This document shows, piece by piece, positions 1 through 8,930 of a stretch of DNA of 64,000 nucleotides (positions within the stretch are counted from its first letter, which is position 1; every line of letters starts with the position of its first letter). The stretch spans positions 29,233 through 93,232 of the forward strand of contig JABAQT010000004.1 in the NCBI GenBank assembly GCA_019187195.1. The letters are read 5' to 3'. The notes under the pieces were generated by a model. It ran no database searches and was not told the origin of the DNA. It worked only from the letters and a program-made list of their open reading frames with translations. This stretch comes from Bryobacteraceae bacterium (GTDB lineage: Bacteria; Acidobacteriota; Terriglobia; Bryobacterales; Bryobacteraceae). The position numbers and the translations under genes were made by a program.

Positions 1-2675
1 ATGAGTTCCACGGCAGCCTCTACGACTTTTTCCGCAATGACAAACTCAACGCCAACGCGTTCTTCTCGAACAAGGCCAACGCCAAACGCCCCGTCTTCCG
101 CTTCAATCAGTACGGCCTCACCGCCGGCGGCCCCGTCATCAGGAACAAAGTGTTCTGGTTTTTCAACTTCGAAGGCCTCCGCCAGCGCACTCCCAAGCAG
201 TACCGCTTCACCGTGCCCACCGCACTCCAGCGTGGCGGCGATTTCTCTCAAACCTTCAACGCGGCGGGAGCCTTGTTCCAGATCGCCGATCCCTGGTCCA
301 CCGTCTCCAGCGGCGGCAGCGCCGTTCGCACCCCCTTCCCCGGCAACAGAATCCCCTCGAACCGCATCAACCCCATCGCCGCCAACGTCATCTCGCGCTA
401 TCCCAATGCGAACCTCCCGGGCGACCTCAACACCGGCGCCAACAACTACTTCAGCGAGGTCCCCGCGCCCTACGACGGCGAGAACTACTCCGTCCGCATC
501 GATCCCAACATCAGGAAGCACCGCCTCTTTGCGCGCTGGTCTCACAACCAGGGCTTCCCCGGAACGCCGACCCCGTGGGACATCGGCGGCGGCGTTGGAG
601 CCCTCGAAGGAAACAACCGCGCCCAAACCTCCATCGGCCTCAGCGATGTCTTCCTCATCAGCCCGACCCTCGTCCTCTCCGCCCAGGCCGGCTACACTCG
701 CTGGACCCAGGAGGGAACCCACCCCAGCTTCGACCAGACCACTCTCGGCTTCTCCCCTGCCCTCGTCAGCCGGATGCAGCAGCGCATCTTCCCGCAGTTT
801 AACAACTCGGACATGTATTACATCGGGGCCTCCGAGGGCCAGTGGTTTGAGCACACCAATACTTACTCCTATAACTTCGGAGTTACAAAGAGCATGGGCA
901 GTCATAACATGAAGTTCGGCTTCCAGGGACAGGTCAAACAGAACAACTCCGTCGGAGCCAACCGTCCCGGAGGCCAGTATAACTTCGACCGCGGCTTCAC
1001 CCAACCGAACCCCTTCCTTGCCGGCAACAACCTCGGCAATGGCATTGCCAGTTTCCTGCTCGGAACCCCCGCGGCCGGCTTGCTGAACATCCGCGCGCTC
1101 ACCGCCCCTCAGGCGCCTTTCTATGGCTGGTACTTCCAGGACGACTTCAAGATCACACCGAAGCTAACCCTGAACCTCGGCCTTCGCTACGACCTGTTAC
1201 TCGGCGTGACCGAGCGCTACAACCAGAACGCCTTGGGCTTTGCCTTCAATGCCTCCAACCCGATCGAGGCCGCTGCCAAGACCGCTTACGCCGCCAACCC
1301 CATCCCGGAGTTGTCCCCCTCCGACTTCAAAGTGAAGGGAGGCATCTTCTTCGCCACCCCGGATAACCGCCGCAACGTACAAGCCGAAAAGACCGACTGG
1401 CAGCCGCGCATCGGCCTCGCCTACCGCCTTTTCCCGCGCACCGTGCTGCGCACCGGTTTCGGCATCTTCTACTCCGAATGGTGGCAGCCGTTCGTCAACA
1501 CCACGGGCTTTGCCGCGCAGACCGACATGGTCACCACGCTCGATGGCGGCCTCACCCCCGCTGATACACTCTCCAATCCGTTCCCCAACGAATTCGTTCA
1601 ACCCACCGGCTCGAGCCTCGGCTTGTCCACGCTCCTCGGCCAGACTCTGTCCCTCTACGATTACTACCGCCGGAATATCCGCAACTACCGTTGGAGTTTC
1701 GGATTCCAGCATGAACTGATTCGCGACCTCCAGATCGAGGTCAACTACGTCGGCCAGCGAGCCGTCAACCTCATCACCAGCACCTCCGCCGGAGATAGCG
1801 GCAGGGTGATCAACGGTCCCGGAAATGGCACCGGCATAACGTACGATCAGAAATACTACCCGCTCGCCGCCCGATTGAACGTCAAAGTCCCCAATCCCTT
1901 CAAGGGGCTCATCCCCTCGCCCAGCAGCCTGGCCGGCGACACCATCACCGTCGCTCAAATGCTGATGCCCTATCCCCAATTCGGAGGCATTTCCTTCGTC
2001 CGCACCTCCGGCGGATCGAGCTACTATAACTCGCTCCAGGCCGGAGCCAACAAGCGCTTCGGCCACGGACTCAACGCCCAGTTCGCCTACACCTTCTCGA
2101 AGCAGTTGGAATCCCTTCGCTTCATCGAGCCAAGCGACCCGCGTCCTTCCAAGATGACCGGGCAGTTCGATAATCCGCAGCGCGTCTCGATGGGCATCAT
2201 CTACGAACTCCCCTTCGGCGCGGGCAAGCTCCTCTCCAGCGCCGCCGCAATCAACAAGCTCATCGGCGGGTGGCAGTGGAGCGCGATGTACATCTATCAG
2301 ACCGGCGCCGCCGTGGCTCTTCCCTCCGCTATCGCCACCGGCGTCAGTCCCTCCATAGACAACCCCACCATCAGCCATTGGTTCAACGGCGACTCGATGA
2401 AAGCCATGCCCGCCTTCACCGCCCGCCGCATTCCCTTCTACTGGAACGAACTGCGCAATCCCGCCATCAACAACTGGGACATGGCCTTTCTCAAGAACAC
2501 CATGCTCTATAAGGAGCGCGTCAGGCTCCAGTTCCGCTTCGAGATGATCAACGCTTTCAACCGGGTCTGGTTCGGCGGCCTCGGCACCGGCGTCACCTCC
2601 CCGACCTATACCCAGCTCACCACCCAGGCCAATCAGCCGCGAAACATTCAACTGGGCCTCAAGCTCAACTTCTGA
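1..2675 (+). CDS. TonB-dependent receptor, Oar-like (5' end outside window)
   Basis: The reading frame is open from base 3 to the TGA at 2673-2675, giving 890 residues with no start. The protein is the plug end and beta-barrel of an acidobacterial Oar-like outer-membrane receptor. The first visible residues contain FHGSLYDFFRND, the usual plug-to-barrel signature, followed by GPVIRNKVFWFFNFEG, then many alternating barrel strands such as YFQDDFKITPKLTLNLGLRYD. The chain ends in LKLNF; a terminal aromatic residue is normal for BAM-assembled barrels. The N-terminal carboxypeptidase-regulatory domain and most of the plug must lie upstream. The first internal ATG is only at 150, inside conserved barrel sequence, so it is not the start. 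The next gene's frame overlaps the stop codon. The substrate is unknown; large polymers or sugars are plausible. Confidence 0.93.
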   Translation, partial: EFHGSLYDFFRNDKLNANAFFSNKANAKRPVFRFNQYGLTAGGPVIRNKVFWFFNFEGLRQRTPKQYRFTVPTALQRGGDFSQTFNAAGALFQIADPWSTVSSGGSAVRTPFPGNRIPSNRINPIAANVISRYPNANLPGDLNTGANNYFSEVPAPYDGENYSVRIDPNIRKHRLFARWSHNQGFPGTPTPWDIGGGVGALEGNNRAQTSIGLSDVFLISPTLVLSAQAGYTRWTQEGTHPSFDQTTLGFSPALVSRMQQRIFPQFNNSDMYYIGASEGQWFEHTNTYSYNFGVTKSMGSHNMKFGFQGQVKQNNSVGANRPGGQYNFDRGFTQPNPFLAGNNLGNGIASFLLGTPAAGLLNIRALTAPQAPFYGWYFQDDFKITPKLTLNLGLRYDLLLGVTERYNQNALGFAFNASNPIEAAAKTAYAANPIPELSPSDFKVKGGIFFATPDNRRNVQAEKTDWQPRIGLAYRLFPRTVLRTGFGIFYSEWWQPFVNTTGFAAQTDMVTTLDGGLTPADTLSNPFPNEFVQPTGSSLGLSTLLGQTLSLYDYYRRNIRNYRWSFGFQHELIRDLQIEVNYVGQRAVNLITSTSAGDSGRVINGPGNGTGITYDQKYYPLAARLNVKVPNPFKGLIPSPSSLAGDTITVAQMLMPYPQFGGISFVRTSGGSSYYNSLQAGANKRFGHGLNAQFAYTFSKQLESLRFIEPSDPRPSKMTGQFDNPQRVSMGIIYELPFGAGKLLSSAAAINKLIGGWQWSAMYIYQTGAAVALPSAIATGVSPSIDNPTISHWFNGDSMKAMPAFTARRIPFYWNELRNPAINNWDMAFLKNTMLYKERVRLQFRFEMINAFNRVWFGGLGTGVTSPTYTQLTTQANQPRNIQLGLKLNF

Positions 2676-2731
2676 TGAGCCGTAACCTTTCCCCGGAAGC
2701 GCCGTCTCTACCTTCCGGGGAGAACTGTCGC

Positions 2732-4444
2732 ATGAAGCCTGCCCGCGTTCTGCTGTTCCCTCTGGTGGCCGGCCTCGCCTGGAGCCAGGCTGTCACCTTA
2801 TCCCAAGCGCCTCCAACAGCGCCGGCCGCTCCGCAACGCTACAAACCCGGGGAACTGTGCACCATCGCCGGGGTCGTCCGCAACGCCGTCACCGGAGAGC
2901 CGCTCAGGAAGGCCGATATCATGCTCATGCGCAACGATTCGCGCACCCCGCAACCTCCCTCCCGGACCTCCACCAATGCGGAAGGCAGGTTCGCCATGAA
3001 GGCCATCGAGCCCGGCCAGTACAGGCTCTTGGTGTCGCGCAACGGATTCGTGAGAACCGAATACGGCGCGCGCAGGCCGGGTGGTTTCATGAGCGGAACG
3101 ACCCTCAACCTTTCCAAGGGACAGACCCTCGATACCATCGAGTTTCGCCTGTTGCCGCACTCCGTAATTACCGGACGCGTCACCGATGAAGACGGCGACC
3201 CGGTGATGGGAGCCTCCGTTCAGCTGGTAAGCCCGCGCTACTACCAGGGGCGCAAACAAATGCTCCCCATGTCGAGCGCCATGACCAACGACCTCGGAGA
3301 GTACCGCGTCTTCGGAGTGGCCCCGGGCAGGTACTACCTCTCCGTCACCGGCCGGCAAAGCTCCGACTACGCCGTGGACCGCTCGGCGGGTTCGAAACCC
3401 GGGGAAGGTTACGCGCCCACCTACTATCCCGGAACCGAGAGCATCGCCTCCGCCGCCCGGATCAATGTCTCTACCGGCCGCACCATCGAGGGCATGGACG
3501 TTACCCTGCGCAAGACGCTCACTTTCCGCGTCAAAGGCAAAGTGATGGGCGTGCCTTCCGGTTTGAATCGTCCCGTCATGATTTCCCTTTCCGCCAGGGA
3601 TGAAAACATGATGAGCGCCGTGCCGCGCATGCTGAGCAGCGCGAGCACGCAAAATGGCGAGTTCGAGATCAGCGGCGCGCGTCCCGGCGCCTACGTCCTG
3701 CAAGCCGTCTACTCCGAGAGTCCGAACGAGGTGATGAGCGGGCGTCTCGCGATCGAAGTCACCGAACACGATCTTGAACACCTCACGGTCAACCTCTCCC
3801 CTGGCGGAGAAGTGCGGGGTTCGGTCCGCATCGAAGGCGAGGGATCCTCCTTCAATGCGCGGGGCATCTCGGTCTACCTGCAGCCGCGAGGACGGCTGCA
3901 CATGATGGGCAACACCAACGTTCTCGTGAAGGCGAACGGCGATTTCACCATCCCCAATACCCCGCCGGATCTCTTCGACGTCCGTATTCAGGGCGCGCCT
4001 CCCGAATTCTATGTCAAGTCCATCCGTCTCGGGGAGATCGACGTGTTGGAACACGGCCTGGACCTCACTCAGTCCCACGCCGCCTCGGGTCTCGACATCC
4101 TCCTCAGCCCCACGGCCGCTCAACTGCAAGGCTCCGTCGCCGATGAGAAAGGCGACCCCGTGCGCGGAGCCGCCGTCGTCCTGCGGCCCACAATGACGGA
4201 ACCCGCCGCTCTCGCCAGCCAGTTGCTGAAGTTCGTCTCCACCGACCAGAACGGCTCGTTTCGCCTGCAAGGCATCACGCCGGGTGAGTACAACCTGATC
4301 TCGTTTGACGGCGCGGACATGTTCGAGGCGCAGGATCCCGATCTGTTTCAGGAACACTCCGCCGCCGCCGTCAAACTTGTCCTGAAGGACAGCGCGCGGG
4401 AAACAAAACAACTGAAGGTTGTTTCGCTACAGGATAAACCGTAG
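2732..4444 (+). CDS. Secreted carboxypeptidase-regulatory-like repeat protein
   Basis: A 570-residue exported protein starting MKPARVLLFPLVAGLAWSQ, a clear Sec signal. The frame is open from an ATG at 2675 that overlaps the receptor stop. I prefer 2732 because GGGGAG lies 9 bases upstream and the signal peptide starts there. It holds several successive CarboxypepD_reg-like Ig domains, seen in repeated patterns such as VTGEPLRKADI, GEYRVFGVAPGRYYL, GEFEISGARPGAYVL and GSFRLQGITPGEYNL. There is no catalytic carboxypeptidase region. These domains normally sit at the N-terminus of TonB receptors. Here a stand-alone multi-repeat protein follows a receptor at once, so a periplasmic or surface accessory role is inferred. 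Its 3' end overlaps the convergent gene by 18 bases. Confidence 0.85.
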   Translation: MKPARVLLFPLVAGLAWSQAVTLSQAPPTAPAAPQRYKPGELCTIAGVVRNAVTGEPLRKADIMLMRNDSRTPQPPSRTSTNAEGRFAMKAIEPGQYRLLVSRNGFVRTEYGARRPGGFMSGTTLNLSKGQTLDTIEFRLLPHSVITGRVTDEDGDPVMGASVQLVSPRYYQGRKQMLPMSSAMTNDLGEYRVFGVAPGRYYLSVTGRQSSDYAVDRSAGSKPGEGYAPTYYPGTESIASAARINVSTGRTIEGMDVTLRKTLTFRVKGKVMGVPSGLNRPVMISLSARDENMMSAVPRMLSSASTQNGEFEISGARPGAYVLQAVYSESPNEVMSGRLAIEVTEHDLEHLTVNLSPGGEVRGSVRIEGEGSSFNARGISVYLQPRGRLHMMGNTNVLVKANGDFTIPNTPPDLFDVRIQGAPPEFYVKSIRLGEIDVLEHGLDLTQSHAASGLDILLSPTAAQLQGSVADEKGDPVRGAAVVLRPTMTEPAALASQLLKFVSTDQNGSFRLQGITPGEYNLISFDGADMFEAQDPDLFQEHSAAAVKLVLKDSARETKQLKVVSLQDKP

Positions 4445-7015
4445 CCCGAACTGGAAGATCCGCCCGTCGTTGAGCGTCGTCGTAATCTTGCCGAACGCCG
4501 TCGCGTTCAGGTTGCGGTTCGGCTCGCCAAACTGCGGGTGATTGCCGAGGTTGAACGATTCGGCCCTGAACAGCACCAGGCGTTCGGCCGCGCCGGGAAG
4601 GCGCCAGCGCTTCGTCAGACCGCCGTTCCAGTTCGCAATGCCCGCCTTGCGGAAAGTCCCCTTTCCGAGATTGCCGCGGGCTTGGCCGGGCACGATAAAC
4701 CCGAACCGGTCTCTGCGCAGAATCTGGGGCGCGATATCGGGATTCGAGATAGTCGACCCGAGAATGGACGGATCGAGGATGTTCGGCCGGTCGCTCGGAC
4801 CGCCGTCCACATTCCCGTAACCCGGCGCGTCGCTGCCGACATACAGCGTCAGCGGCGTGCCCGACTTGATCAATGCCGAACTCGACCACTGCCAGTCGTT
4901 GGTGATCCACTTGATCCACGAGTGCGATGTCGAGAGCTTCGGCAAATCCCAACTCTGGTAGATCAAGAGGGAATGCGTCGAGTCGAAGTTGCTGAGACCC
5001 TTGCGATCCTTCAGTGATTCGTACTGGCTCTGCGCCCGGCCGCTCGAAAGGTCGCGATTCGCCGCCGTCGCCGTGAAGTCCGCGCCCTGGTCGATCGCTT
5101 TCGAAAATACGTAACTGAAGCCCGCGTTCAGACCGCGCCAGCGCGGCAGTTCAACCGACGCCAAAGCGCCGTCAAGATATGCAATGCCCGCGTTGACAAT
5201 GCTCTTCACGTCATAGAAGCGCGGATCGGCGCGCCGCTGGTCCACTGTCTCCGTTGTCAGCGGAATCCCCGGAACCACCTCCGCCCGGTTGCTGATGTAG
5301 ACGTTCATCAGCTTGAACGTCCGGCTCCCCACGTACCCCAGCCGTAAGTTCGCCTGTCCGATTCGCCGCTCGAGGCTGAAGTTGTACTGATGCACGTAAG
5401 GTGAAACCAGATCGGGGCTGAAATAAGTGGGCGAAGTGCGCGCGTTGGCGTTATTGAGATCGATGCCCGCCAGCGGGTTCAGCAGGTTCGGAGTCTGCAC
5501 CTGGATATACAGAACCTCGGGCGGCGTATACCGCACCTGCTGGTAGGTTACGGCGGGAATTTCATCAAAACTCACCGTGTAGCCCGTCCTCAGCATCCAC
5601 TGGCGGGGCAACTGGTAGGCGATGTGAAAACGCGGGCTGAAGTTGTTGCAGTCGCAACGATACGGCAGTTTCTCGCGGTGGTTCACCTCATAGGGTGTGG
5701 TAACCAGGTTGTAACGCAGGCCCGCGTAGATCTGCAGTTTTGAATTGACGCGCCATTGGTCGGCGAAGAACGCGTTCGCGTCCCAATTGCGAAAGCCGCG
5801 GCTCAAATCGCCCACCATCACTTCATAAGTGGTCGCCTGCCCGGCCAGGAAATTCTGAATCGCCGTCTTGCCGAAGTTGCTGGCAAACCAGACGAGTCCG
5901 CGCGAGTTGTTGGTTTCCGACCCGTTGAGCTGAAACCGCGAGGCATCGCCGCCGAAGGTGAGCGTGTGCCGCCCGCCGGCGGCGCGATGCGAAGCCACCA
6001 CCCCCCAGCGGTAGCTGTTCTGCGCGCGGTCGATGGGGAAATGGCTGTCCGGCCCCAGTTCGTCGATCTGATACCCCATGCGCACGCGAGGACCCACCGC
6101 GTGCGGCTCCGGCTTCAGCAGGCTCCGGTTCCGCGTGAACCCCACGCCGATGGAAATGTCCGTGAAGGCGGACGGGTTGTAATCGAACGTCAGGCGGGAA
6201 CGGTGATTGTGGATATCCATGTCCGGGTTTTGCCCGGCAATCAACTGAAAGGCGCTCACGCGCTGGCGATTGATGGCGTGCGATGCAAACATCCGCAGTT
6301 TGTCCGTCAACTGGCGGTCCAGCCGCAGGCTTGCATCGAGTTCGCCGATGCGCTGCGGAGAGTTCGTATTGAGGGCGCGTTCGTCGAAGTCCTGCCGGTT
6401 GGGGAGCTCCGCCGGATAAGCATCGAGAAAGCGCTGCACCAGCGCCCGCAGGGCCGGATCCGCCGCCGTGGGCGTTCGCTCGTTGGCGAGCGGAACCAGG
6501 ACGTTCCCGTTCACCATGCCGCGAATCTTGCGCTGGGCGAAGCTTCCGGTGAACGCCCCCACGCCGCGCACTTGAGTTGTGAACCGCCCGCCATAGCTGT
6601 TCTGCCGCGATGGCTTCACCGGGCCGGATTGGAAGAACGTACGCGCGTTGAAGATGCTGTTGCGCAGGTCCTCGAACAGGTCGGCATGGAATCCCGAGGC
6701 GAGCGGAGCCGGCTTGAGAACGCTCAACTCGCTCGGAGGCCTGCCATGCTCGGCGGTGTAATAGCTCCTCTCCACGAGCGGCACGGGAAGAATCGTGTAG
6801 TTCACTCCCAGGCGGACATTCGACTCCTTGAGGACGTCGGTGTCGATGCGGTTCACCGCGACGTTTTCATTACGGCGCGCGGCCGCCGCCGCCAGCGTCG
6901 TCCCGGACGGCTTGGGCGCGGGTGTTTCCGCCGCGGGCGCGTCCTTGCGCACGGTTTTGTTATCCGCGGCTTGTGCAGACAGGAGAACGGAAAGAGAGAT
7001 GATGAGGAATTGCAA
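4427..7015 (-). CDS. TonB-dependent-receptor-like outer membrane barrel, reduced N-terminus
   Basis: An 862-residue outer-membrane protein. The start is TTG at 7015: an in-frame stop lies two codons upstream (7019-7021) and the signal peptide (QFLIISLSVLLSAQA) begins right there. After the signal comes a low-complexity Ala/Pro stretch, then about 70 residues before GFHADLFEDLRNSIFNARTFF, which matches the plug-to-barrel junction of the receptor at 1-2675. The carboxypeptidase-regulatory domain is therefore absent and the plug is very short. The barrel part is typical, with ADQWRVNSKLQIYAGLRYN and a late FRAESFNLGNHPQFG. It ends FGLRFIL rather than in Phe. A TATACT hexamer sits 5 bases before the TTG and no Shine-Dalgarno is seen, so the message may be leaderless. 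Whether it is TonB-energised is uncertain. Confidence 0.85.
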   Translation of the reverse strand: MQFLIISLSVLLSAQAADNKTVRKDAPAAETPAPKPSGTTLAAAAARRNENVAVNRIDTDVLKESNVRLGVNYTILPVPLVERSYYTAEHGRPPSELSVLKPAPLASGFHADLFEDLRNSIFNARTFFQSGPVKPSRQNSYGGRFTTQVRGVGAFTGSFAQRKIRGMVNGNVLVPLANERTPTAADPALRALVQRFLDAYPAELPNRQDFDERALNTNSPQRIGELDASLRLDRQLTDKLRMFASHAINRQRVSAFQLIAGQNPDMDIHNHRSRLTFDYNPSAFTDISIGVGFTRNRSLLKPEPHAVGPRVRMGYQIDELGPDSHFPIDRAQNSYRWGVVASHRAAGGRHTLTFGGDASRFQLNGSETNNSRGLVWFASNFGKTAIQNFLAGQATTYEVMVGDLSRGFRNWDANAFFADQWRVNSKLQIYAGLRYNLVTTPYEVNHREKLPYRCDCNNFSPRFHIAYQLPRQWMLRTGYTVSFDEIPAVTYQQVRYTPPEVLYIQVQTPNLLNPLAGIDLNNANARTSPTYFSPDLVSPYVHQYNFSLERRIGQANLRLGYVGSRTFKLMNVYISNRAEVVPGIPLTTETVDQRRADPRFYDVKSIVNAGIAYLDGALASVELPRWRGLNAGFSYVFSKAIDQGADFTATAANRDLSSGRAQSQYESLKDRKGLSNFDSTHSLLIYQSWDLPKLSTSHSWIKWITNDWQWSSSALIKSGTPLTLYVGSDAPGYGNVDGGPSDRPNILDPSILGSTISNPDIAPQILRRDRFGFIVPGQARGNLGKGTFRKAGIANWNGGLTKRWRLPGAAERLVLFRAESFNLGNHPQFGEPNRNLNATAFGKITTTLNDGRIFQFGLRFIL

Positions 7016-7100
7016 TATTCAGTATACTTGCTCTCATAAGCGCAAGCGGCCGTGCGTTTGAAGTGCGGTTTTCCGATACTGGGATGTAGGTTCTAAGGTA

Positions 7101-8930
7101 ATGAAGTTCTCCTTGGAAAGGGCGTCAGCCGTACTATTAGTTCTATTCGGCGCTGCCACAATCCCATCCTGTACCCGCCATGCGGCACAAACCGCCAAGT
7201 CCCCTTTGCAACCGTCCGTCAATCCCGCTGAGAAGCTGTTCCAGCAGGGCTGGCAGGCGGAGGTGGCGGCGAACTATGCGCTGGCCGCGGAGACCTACGA
7301 AAAGGCCGTAGCCGCGGATCCGAACTACGCTCCGGCATGGCGGCATCTCGGAAGAGTGGCCCTGTTGCGGAATGATCCGCAACGGGCGCTGGACCGGCTG
7401 GGGCGGGCATTGCAACTCGAACCGCGCGACGCGGTGGCCTTGCACTGGAGGGGGGACGCCTACCTGAAGCTCTACCAGCCGGCAAAGGCGATTCCGGACT
7501 ATCAGCGAGCGGCCGAACTCGAACAGGAACTGCTCGAACGGGCCGAAATCCATCACTCCTGCGGCCTGGCCTACATCCAGTTGGGAGATTTCAAGCAGGC
7601 TCTCGATCAGTATTCGAAGGCGGTGCGCTGGCGGCCGGGTGACGCCCGCAACTACCTCGACCGCGCCGTGATCCTGCGAAAGTTCGGGCGCCTCGATGAA
7701 GCGCGGCAGGATCTCGCGATTGCCGTCACGCTATCCCCGGGCAATGGCGACGCGCGGCTCGAGATAGGGGGCGTCCTTTACCAGCTTGGGCAGTTCGCTT
7801 CCGCCATACCGGAGTTGCAGCGCGCGGTCGAACTCGAGCCGTCGAGCGCGCTCGCCTGGCAGCTTCTGGGGGAATCGAACCTGCGGGTGAAGAGATACGA
7901 TGAAGCCGCGAAAGCCTTGACGAAAGTGGTGGATCTCGATCCGAACAATCCGCGCCTGCGCTTGAACCTGGGAATCGCGCGCGTCCACACGGGCCGGATC
8001 GAGAACGCGCTCGAGGACTTCGCGGCGGCGCTGCGCCTGCGCCCGGATTATGGGGAGGCGTTTCTCGAGCGCGGGCGGGCGTACATGCTCTCCGGCCGCT
8101 ACGAGAAGGCCCGTGACGATATGCTGCAGGCTCTCAAACTGTATCCGGCATCGGAAGAGGCGAAGCTGGCGCTGCGGCAGGCGAACGAGAACATAGCGGC
8201 TTTGTCGCAGCCGCCGCCGAAGCCCGAGGCGAAACCGGCTCCAGCCCCGGCGCCGGCCATCTCCCGGGCCATCCCTCCGGTTCCCTCGAAAGCGCCGGTG
8301 GATGCGCGCGCGGCCGAAGCGCGCTGGCGCGCGGGCCGCGATTTCATCTACGCCCACCAATACGTAAAGGCCATCGCCGAGTTGAACGAGGCGGTGCGGC
8401 TGAAGCCGGACTATGCCGAGGCGTTCAACGCCCGCGGCTTCGCTCGCCTGCTGATGAAGGAATACACAAGCGCGATTGCGGATTTCGACACGGCATTGAG
8501 GATTTCACCGCGGTATGCCAACGCGATGCACAACCGCGAAGTGGCGCTGAAGGCGGCGGGAGAAGAGAAGATGCGGCAGGCCGGAGCGCGGCAGGCGGCG
8601 CCCGCCGCTCCGAGCGCCTCCTCGAGCCTGGAGTCCGCCGCGGCCCGTTACCTTCATGCCAGGGAATTGATCAACGCGAGGCAGTACGCGCAGGCAATCG
8701 ACGAGTTCAGCCGCGCGATTCAATTGAGGCCGGATTATCCGCAGGCCTACAACGCGCGGGGGTTTGCCTGGCTGCTGATGGGCGAATATTCAAGAGCCAT
8801 CGCGGACTTCAACCAGGCGCTGCGCCATCTTCCGAGTTACGCCAACGCCTATCACAACCGGGCGGTGGCGCTGAAGGCGTCGGAAAGCAGGGAGCGGGGA
8901 GGGCTGGCCACGCGGGTTTCGCCCCGTTAG
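7101..8930 (+). CDS. TPR-repeat lipoprotein with duplicated C-terminal module
   Basis: A 609-residue envelope protein. Residues 1-24 form a lipoprotein-like signal ending IPSC (Cys24). Residues about 45-365 hold some nine tetratricopeptide repeats (for example AWRHLGRVALLRNDPQRALD). A Pro/Ala-rich linker at about 371-400 joins them to a second TPR block. In that block two modules, about 407-486 and 516-595, are near copies: FNARGFARLLMKEYTSAIADF and YNARGFAWLLMGEYSRAIADF are at equal positions. TPR proteins scaffold other proteins; no enzyme domain is seen. The gene is divergent from the barrel at 4427-7015. Its stop overlaps that of the VWA gene by 4 bases. TPR, VWA and MoxR ATPase genes side by side recall Bat-type envelope complexes, but the opposite orientation makes that weak. 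Confidence 0.9.
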   Translation: MKFSLERASAVLLVLFGAATIPSCTRHAAQTAKSPLQPSVNPAEKLFQQGWQAEVAANYALAAETYEKAVAADPNYAPAWRHLGRVALLRNDPQRALDRLGRALQLEPRDAVALHWRGDAYLKLYQPAKAIPDYQRAAELEQELLERAEIHHSCGLAYIQLGDFKQALDQYSKAVRWRPGDARNYLDRAVILRKFGRLDEARQDLAIAVTLSPGNGDARLEIGGVLYQLGQFASAIPELQRAVELEPSSALAWQLLGESNLRVKRYDEAAKALTKVVDLDPNNPRLRLNLGIARVHTGRIENALEDFAAALRLRPDYGEAFLERGRAYMLSGRYEKARDDMLQALKLYPASEEAKLALRQANENIAALSQPPPKPEAKPAPAPAPAISRAIPPVPSKAPVDARAAEARWRAGRDFIYAHQYVKAIAELNEAVRLKPDYAEAFNARGFARLLMKEYTSAIADFDTALRISPRYANAMHNREVALKAAGEEKMRQAGARQAAPAAPSASSSLESAAARYLHARELINARQYAQAIDEFSRAIQLRPDYPQAYNARGFAWLLMGEYSRAIADFNQALRHLPSYANAYHNRAVALKASESRERGGLATRVSPR

